From: Clostridiales bacterium | GTDB taxonomy: Bacteria; Bacillota; Clostridia; Christensenellales; Borkfalkiaceae | Direction: 5' to 3' | Length of the DNA: 64,000 bases | NCBI GenBank assembly: GCA_015055965.1 | Contig: SVHG01000010.1 | Coordinates: 1-64,000 of the forward strand | Part shown: positions 59,867 through 64,000 of the stretch, piece by piece | Position numbering within the stretch: the first letter of the stretch is position 1 | Layout: every line of letters starts with the position of its first letter | Position numbers and translations under genes: made by a program | Notes under the pieces: model-generated | The model's input: only the letters and a program-made list of their open reading frames with translations | Databases searched by the model: none | Told to the model about the DNA's origin: nothing

Positions 59867-61123
59867 TTAGCAATTAGTAGGCTTAGTTCCTAAAACGAAG
59901 TTATCTTCTTTGCGTGAGCGCAAGCATTTTATTGGATGTTCGCTATCTTGAACGCGGTAATCTTCGCCGTATTTTTCTATATGATCACAAATAACGGTGT
60001 GGCCTCTTTCTTCTTCCGGCTTTGCGTTTACCTTCTTTTGATATTTGAAGAATTTGTAATCCTCTTCTAGCTCGCTAACGTCTGCATATCCTTCGCCTTT
60101 GGCGGTTAAAGTTACCGTCTTTGCTAAAACCTTGCGAACGTATTCTTTATTTTCATGCAAGGAAACAAGCTCTGGGAAAGCCCCACCGGGAATAACCTCT
60201 TCCCAAGATTTATTTTCATACTTATTTAAAAGCTCTACTGCAGAGTGTAGGTGCGCAATTTCCTGTTCTAAAAGCATTTCCCAAACGCGTTTAACGTTTT
60301 CGTCGCTTTCGTCATTTAGCATAGAATAGTATAGATAGCATTCGGTGTACTCGTGCATTAATAGATTTTCAAAAATAGTAGCCTTAGTATCCATCAAAGA
60401 GCCGTAGTGGGTAACGTGATCTTCTTCTACCATACCTATTTCAGCGTAAAGCTCTCTGCCCTTTTGGGTTTTATAGAACTGCGCTATGTTCATATAATAG
60501 TTCATGGTTTGCTGTTCGGCTGCGGTAATTATTGCAACGTCTAGCTTGGTTACAGGGTCTGCCGTTTTGTTATTAATGGATGGGCGAATGGTGTCGCAGG
60601 GGTGACGGTGATGCGCAATAGTTGGGCGCGCGGGCATAAGCTCTGTATATCCGCCAACAAGTCTTTCTGCGTGAATGCCCATATCCATTTCTAATAGGTT
60701 GGCATAGCGGTATAAATGGTCAAAGTCTTCAAGCAGGGCAAAGTCAAGCGCGTCTTTAACCGTTTTGTCAACTGTGCGTTGGGCTAAAAAAGCAGTAAGG
60801 TCAACGGCAAGCTGTTCGTAGCCAATAGTAGTTTCAAGAAGGGTTTCATCAATTGGCTTTAATAAGGAAATAAGCTTTTGCTGTTGCTGTTCGCTTCTTC
60901 TTAAAAAAGCAACTGCACGGCGCGCGTCGTTATCAGGGTAATGGCGGTTAAAATGATGCTTGCACCAGGTGGCTTCAAATTCCGTTCCGTTCATTAAAAT
61001 AATTCGCGTTTTGGTGTAAGGACTAACTTCGTTTTTATTATACGGTTTTACGAAGATATCCTTCCAAGACATAATAACCGATTCAATTTTTTTTGGTTTT
61101 TCTTCAAATGGATTAAATTTCAT
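59867..61123 (-). CDS. Ferritin-like di-iron domain protein, two repeats
   Basis: A 418-aa all-helical protein. An Asp/Glu/His-rich pattern (LLEDFDHLYRYANLLE; EEDHVTHYGSL; HEYTECYLYYSML; LLEQEIAHLHSAVELL) gives the repeated ExxH carboxylate-His motifs of ferritin-like di-iron bundles, in two parts (~75-150 and ~195-290). The C-terminal ~110 residues contain CDHIEKYG and no clear motif. Similar proteins handle iron or oxidants, but I cannot name the family. A GGAGG precedes the ATG at 61123. Single gene, transcribed away from the GNAT. Confidence 0.6.
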   Translation of the reverse strand: MKFNPFEEKPKKIESVIMSWKDIFVKPYNKNEVSPYTKTRIILMNGTEFEATWCKHHFNRHYPDNDARRAVAFLRRSEQQQQKLISLLKPIDETLLETTIGYEQLAVDLTAFLAQRTVDKTVKDALDFALLEDFDHLYRYANLLEMDMGIHAERLVGGYTELMPARPTIAHHRHPCDTIRPSINNKTADPVTKLDVAIITAAEQQTMNYYMNIAQFYKTQKGRELYAEIGMVEEDHVTHYGSLMDTKATIFENLLMHEYTECYLYYSMLNDESDENVKRVWEMLLEQEIAHLHSAVELLNKYENKSWEEVIPGGAFPELVSLHENKEYVRKVLAKTVTLTAKGEGYADVSELEEDYKFFKYQKKVNAKPEEERGHTVICDHIEKYGEDYRVQDSEHPIKCLRSRKEDNFVLGTKPTNC

Positions 61124-61178
61124 ATTTACTACCTCCGCTTTAGATATTGCCTTTTTGTAAAAAATTTATACATTTTGC

Positions 61179-61207
61179 TTCACATAAGCCTTTTTTCGTG
61201 ATATAAT
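61179..61207 (+). promoter_or_regulatory. SigmaA-type promoter of the GNAT gene
   Basis: TTCACA, 17 nt, perfect TATAAT, 75 nt before the ATG at 61283. Motif copy 12 lies in the leader. Confidence 0.75.
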
Positions 61208-61244
61208 AAAATAAATAAAAACTTATAGCGGTGCAAAAAACTGC

Positions 61245-61260
61245 GTTAATCGCCCTATAG
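61245..61260 (+). repeat. Dispersed 16-nt motif, copy 12
   Basis: GTTAATCGCCCTATAG with flanks AAAAAACTGC and GGGCGTTTTT, which pair over about eight bases with one bulge. It lies in the 5' leader of the GNAT gene just before the ribosome binding site, like copy 7 before rdgB. Confidence 0.75.
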
Positions 61261-61282
61261 GGGCGTTTTTAAGGTGTAATAT

Positions 61283-61807
61283 ATGCTTGAGGTTTATAAC
61301 GGAAATAATTTTGAAGAGATTTATTACATTATGAAAAAGAGCTTTCCTAAAAGTGAAATAAGAAGCAAAAAGGGGCAAGAAGAGCTTTTAAAGGATAAGC
61401 GATATAAGCTCTTTTGTTATAAAAAAGAGGGTACGTTGGTTGGAATATTGTGCGTTTGGCATATAACCGCGGGCTATTTTTTAGAACACTTTGCCGTTTT
61501 GCCTGAATTTAGGGGGAAGGGAATTGGTTTTAATATGCTAAAGGAATTTATTGCTTTTGCTAAAGATAGTAAAAGTATTTTTCTTGAAGCAGAGCCTATA
61601 GTAGACGAGATTACCTTGCGCAGAATAAACTTTTATAAAAGAAGCGGATTTTACTTAAACGGCTACGAATACTGTCAACCCTCGTTCGGGCCTTCGTTGC
61701 CGGAAGTTCCTTTAAAAATTATGACCTACGGTAAGGCTGTTAACGAAGAAGAATTTTTAGAAATTAAGCGTTCAGTTTATACGGAGGTTTACAATAAAAA
61801 AATTTAG
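61283..61807 (+). CDS. GNAT-family N-acetyltransferase
   Basis: A 174-aa acetyl-CoA-dependent acetyltransferase. Motif A LEHFAVLPEFRGKGIGFNML (~residues 68-87) contains the pyrophosphate-binding R/Q-x-x-G-x-G/A loop; motif B region RRINFYKRSGFYLNGYEY follows near 112-129. The acceptor is unknown. It starts after an AAGG-type site in a leader carrying motif copy 12. Confidence 0.88.
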   Translation: MLEVYNGNNFEEIYYIMKKSFPKSEIRSKKGQEELLKDKRYKLFCYKKEGTLVGILCVWHITAGYFLEHFAVLPEFRGKGIGFNMLKEFIAFAKDSKSIFLEAEPIVDEITLRRINFYKRSGFYLNGYEYCQPSFGPSLPEVPLKIMTYGKAVNEEEFLEIKRSVYTEVYNKKI

Positions 61808-61848
61808 TTTTGTTAGTAAACTAAAAAAGCAAACTCCACCTAAAAGGG

Positions 61849-61877
61849 TTGAGAAATTTATAAAAAGGTTGTAAAAT
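61849..61877 (+). promoter_or_regulatory. SigmaA-type promoter of rfbB
   Basis: TTGAGA, 17 nt, TAAAAT, 27 nt before the ATG at 61905. Confidence 0.75.
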
Positions 61878-61904
61878 ATAATAAACTCTAAAGGGGGTGG
61901 ATTT

Positions 61905-62861
61905 ATGAGAGTTATGGTTTGCGGTGGCGCGGGCTTTATAGGCTCACACTTTATTGATTATATTTTAAATAACTATAAAGAAGATTTTGTTCTTTGCTAC
62001 GATAAGCTTACTTACGCCGGCAAAAAGGAAAATTTTTCACATAATTTAAGCAATAAAAATTTCGCCTTCGTTCAAGGGGATATTTGTAATAAGCAAGCTC
62101 TTTTAAGTGCGGTAGAGCAGTTTAAAATAGATACTATCGTTAACTTTGCGGCAGAATCTCACGTGGACCGTTCTATAGTAGACAGCAGTGATTTTTTACA
62201 AACGAATATCGTTGGAACGGCCACCTTGTTAGAGGTTGTAAAGCAAAAAAATCTTACAAGATTTCATCAGGTTTCAACGGATGAGGTTTACGGCGATTTA
62301 GAAATAGAAAGCAATTTAAAATTTACGGAAAGCTCGCCTATAGCGCCGTCATCTGCATATTCAGCATCAAAAGCAAGCGCAGATTTATTAGTTTTAGCAT
62401 CAAGAAGAACGTTTAATTTGCCCGTAACCATTTCCCGCTGTGGAAACAACTACGGCACTCGCCAGCACCAAGAAAAGTTTATACCGCAAATGGTACTAAA
62501 CGCGGTAAACGGCAACAATCTTCCCGTATACGGCAACGGATTAAACGTACGCGATTGGATTCACGTTTACGATCACGTTTTGGCAATAGATTTAATTTTA
62601 AGAAAGGGTAAGGTTGGCGAAATTTATAACGTTGGCGCAAATAATACCGTTAACAATATCACTTTGGCAAAAAGAATTTTAAGCGTTCTTAATTTGCCTG
62701 AAGAAAATATTTGCTTTGTTGAAGATAGAAAAGGGCACGACAGAAAGTACGCGGTAGATTACGGTAAAATTCAAAAGGAGCTTGGCTTTAACCCCACTAA
62801 AGATTTTAATAAGGAATTTACTGCTTGCGTTTTAGATTACGCTAAATCCTTTAAAAGTTAA
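61905..62861 (+). CDS. rfbB: dTDP-glucose 4,6-dehydratase-like protein
   Basis: A 318-aa short-chain dehydrogenase/reductase of the RmlB type. NAD loop G7-x2-G10-x2-G13 in CGGAGFIGSH, then YDKLTYAGKKENF, NFAAESHVDRSI, the catalytic STDEVYGDL, YSASKASADLL with Tyr-x3-Lys near 151, and NNYGTRQHQEKFIP. It makes dTDP-4-keto-6-deoxyglucose for rhamnose or other deoxysugars of surface polymers. It is slightly shorter than usual (330-350), and no rfbACD genes are in the window. GGGGGTGG precedes the start. Confidence 0.92.
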   Translation: MRVMVCGGAGFIGSHFIDYILNNYKEDFVLCYDKLTYAGKKENFSHNLSNKNFAFVQGDICNKQALLSAVEQFKIDTIVNFAAESHVDRSIVDSSDFLQTNIVGTATLLEVVKQKNLTRFHQVSTDEVYGDLEIESNLKFTESSPIAPSSAYSASKASADLLVLASRRTFNLPVTISRCGNNYGTRQHQEKFIPQMVLNAVNGNNLPVYGNGLNVRDWIHVYDHVLAIDLILRKGKVGEIYNVGANNTVNNITLAKRILSVLNLPEENICFVEDRKGHDRKYAVDYGKIQKELGFNPTKDFNKEFTACVLDYAKSFKS

Positions 62862-62915
62862 CTAACGGATTAGATAGCGGATAATTTTATAAGAATAACA
62901 AAAAAAGATAAAAAG

Positions 62916-62946
62916 AAAACTCAGAGATAGAATCTCTGAGTTTTTT
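62916..62946 (+). terminator. Intrinsic terminator of rfbB
   Basis: AAAACTCAGAGAT and ATCTCTGAGTTTT, perfect stem, 3-nt loop, T6. Confidence 0.92.
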
Positions 62947-62964
62947 ATTTTGTTATAAAGTGCC

Positions 62965-62980
62965 GTTAATCGCGCTATTG
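62965..62980 (+). repeat. Dispersed 16-nt motif, copy 13
   Basis: GTTAATCGCGCTATTG, one change from consensus, followed by CGTGG and T6 exactly as in copy 7. It lies between rfbB and the converging membrane-protein gene. Confidence 0.72.
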
Positions 62981-62997
62981 CGTGGTTTTTTAAAAAA

Positions 62998-63732
62998 TTA
63001 CACCTTTTTAACGGCTAAAATAATATCATCCATTCTTTCTTCTAATTCTTCTATTTTACCGTTTAGTAAGTCTTTGCGGTTTTGAACGTAAGAAAGCTCT
63101 GCCTTATAATAGGTTTTTGCACGAATACCTTTTCGTATAGCCCACACTAAAACTACTAGCGCAACTACAACGTTAACAGCAGCGTAAACGCCGATTATAT
63201 TCATAACCTTTTCAAGATTTAAAGTAACTGTTTTTTCCGTAATGCCAAATAAGGAAGCAATACCGCTTAGCTTATTCTTTTCTAAATCCAACTCGTATTC
63301 CCAGTTCTCGTCAATGACCATAGTTACTTCGCCGTCTACTTCTAAATTTAATCCTGAACCTATAAGAGCTGAGGGATCAGTTTTATAAAGCGCGTACATA
63401 CCGCCTAAAATGACGCCCTGTAAAAGAGCAGAAAATACTATGTAGATAACGACTAAAAGTATGAAGGGATGAAGAGCTTTATATTTCTTTTTGTTAACCG
63501 TGTAACCGTTATATCTTTCTATATAATCGCTTGCAACGGAGCATTGTAAGAAATCATCTTCTAACTCTTTAAGCTTTTTATTTTTTGCGGTGCTTTCGTC
63601 ACGGGTAAAGGTTACTTCAAAAACACCTCTTTCAGTAAGCTCTACGCTAGAGCTCCAACCAAAAACCTTACGGCTTTCTACCTGTTGCTTTGCTGATACC
63701 GGATCAGGATATATTTCAACTATTCTAGCCAT
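62998..63732 (-). CDS. Membrane protein, function unknown
   Basis: A 244-aa protein with a cytoplasmic N-terminal part (~1-85), a membrane segment at ~88-115 (FILLVVIYIVFSALLQGVILGGMYAL), an outside loop of ~60 residues, a second segment at ~178-200 (VYAAVNVVVALVVLVWAI) and a C-terminal coiled coil (~210-244). No family recognised. The start has a GGGGG site and lies 3 nt after the stop of the partial gene upstream, so the two form an operon. Confidence 0.65.
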   Translation of the reverse strand: MARIVEIYPDPVSAKQQVESRKVFGWSSSVELTERGVFEVTFTRDESTAKNKKLKELEDDFLQCSVASDYIERYNGYTVNKKKYKALHPFILLVVIYIVFSALLQGVILGGMYALYKTDPSALIGSGLNLEVDGEVTMVIDENWEYELDLEKNKLSGIASLFGITEKTVTLNLEKVMNIIGVYAAVNVVVALVVLVWAIRKGIRAKTYYKAELSYVQNRKDLLNGKIEELEERMDDIILAVKKV

Positions 63733-63735
63733 AAC

Positions 63736-64000
63736 TTACCCCCTATATTTAGATCTAAGGATTTTCCACTTCTTTTCTTCAACCGTTTCTTCAACGTAAG
63801 AGCATTCGTGGCATAAATAAGTGTACTTTGCAAGATTTGAATAATCGTCGTATTCTTTAACGTAAGAAACGCTTCCGTAAATAGGGGCAGAAACACTGCT
63901 TTGAGTGCCGTTAGAGTAGTACGTGGTGGTTATTTTCGTACCAACGCGTTCCGATCTGGTTTCATGCTCCTTATGCGAGCCGTCTTGCTTTTCGCCAAAA
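63736..64000 (-). CDS. C-terminal part of an unknown gene, truncated by the window end
   Basis: An open frame runs on the minus strand from beyond 64000 to a TAA at 63736-63738, giving 87 visible codons that end in KKWKILRSKYRG. No start codon is inside the window. Visible features are polar beta-like stretches (VGTKITTTYYSNGTQSSVSA) and one CxxC pair in LCHECSYVEE, possibly part of a zinc site. It is 3 nt upstream of the 244-aa membrane-protein gene, so they are probably translated from one message. Confidence 0.6.
   Translation of the reverse strand, partial: FGEKQDGSHKEHETRSERVGTKITTTYYSNGTQSSVSAPIYGSVSYVKEYDDYSNLAKYTYLCHECSYVEETVEEKKWKILRSKYRG

Overview
The window reads as chromosome of an AT-rich, endospore-forming, Gram-positive-type anaerobe of the Clostridia. 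The evidence is a SpoIIR homologue followed by a SleB cortex hydrolase and YpeB, many lipobox signal peptides, strong GGAGG ribosome binding sites, TTGACA-17-TATAAT promoters, a SecA with a C-terminal SEC-C zinc motif, and a large set of polysaccharide-handling genes. A gut lineage related to Christensenellales is a guess from gene style only. I see no rRNA, tRNA, CRISPR array, prophage, transposase or integrase gene.

Layout. 0.1-1.7 kb (minus): an AraC-type regulator and a GDSL esterase. 2.2-21.7 kb (plus): one long surface-sugar locus, with an ABC sugar-binding lipoprotein and two permeases (no ATPase gene), followed by four secreted or lipid-anchored giants: a 1045-aa Ig-like protein, a DUF4838 lipoprotein, and two lipoproteins of 1282 and 2103 aa that share a ~385-aa repeated module. 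21.8-28.7 kb: a sugar isomerase (minus), then two GH130 phosphorylase-like genes, a phosphohexomutase and a ManA-ROK kinase fusion. Together these form a plausible route from beta-mannosides through mannose-1-P and mannose-6-P to fructose-6-P. 28.7-35 kb: a MATE transporter and secA, separated and flanked by gene-less DNA packed with short hairpins. 35-38 kb: a zinc-ribbon double-TIR protein, two RNA methyltransferases and a flavoprotein. 38.3-46 kb: a large phosphoesterase lipoprotein, an SPFH protein with a ribbon-helix-helix partner, and a phosphodiesterase lipoprotein, each behind a promoter containing a clear palindrome. 46-64 kb: housekeeping and sporulation genes (rdgB, a YfcE-type phosphoesterase, an ATP-grasp ligase, spoIIR-sleB-ypeB, a SecB-like protein, tldD-tldE), a GH43 gene, a sugar-type winged-helix regulator, a phospholipase-D synthase, a ferritin-like protein, a GNAT and rfbB.

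The most unusual content is non-coding. (1) Between 28.7 and 34.9 kb there are arrays in which short stem-loops of changing sequence alternate with a constant short linker. One uses linker GTATGYAATC with a 24-25-nt period, a second uses CATCA and occurs twice, and a third uses AATTCAT or its reverse complement. Many loops are tetraloops of the GNRA or related kind. I do not recognise this as a named element class. (2) A 16-nt motif, G(T/A)TAATCGCGCTATAG, occurs 13 times across the window, almost always between genes and usually just before a T-run. One copy lies inside a coding sequence.

Start codons were chosen by ribosome-binding-site position where the longest reading frame began further upstream; such cases are noted. 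All functional calls come from reading motifs, not from database searches.
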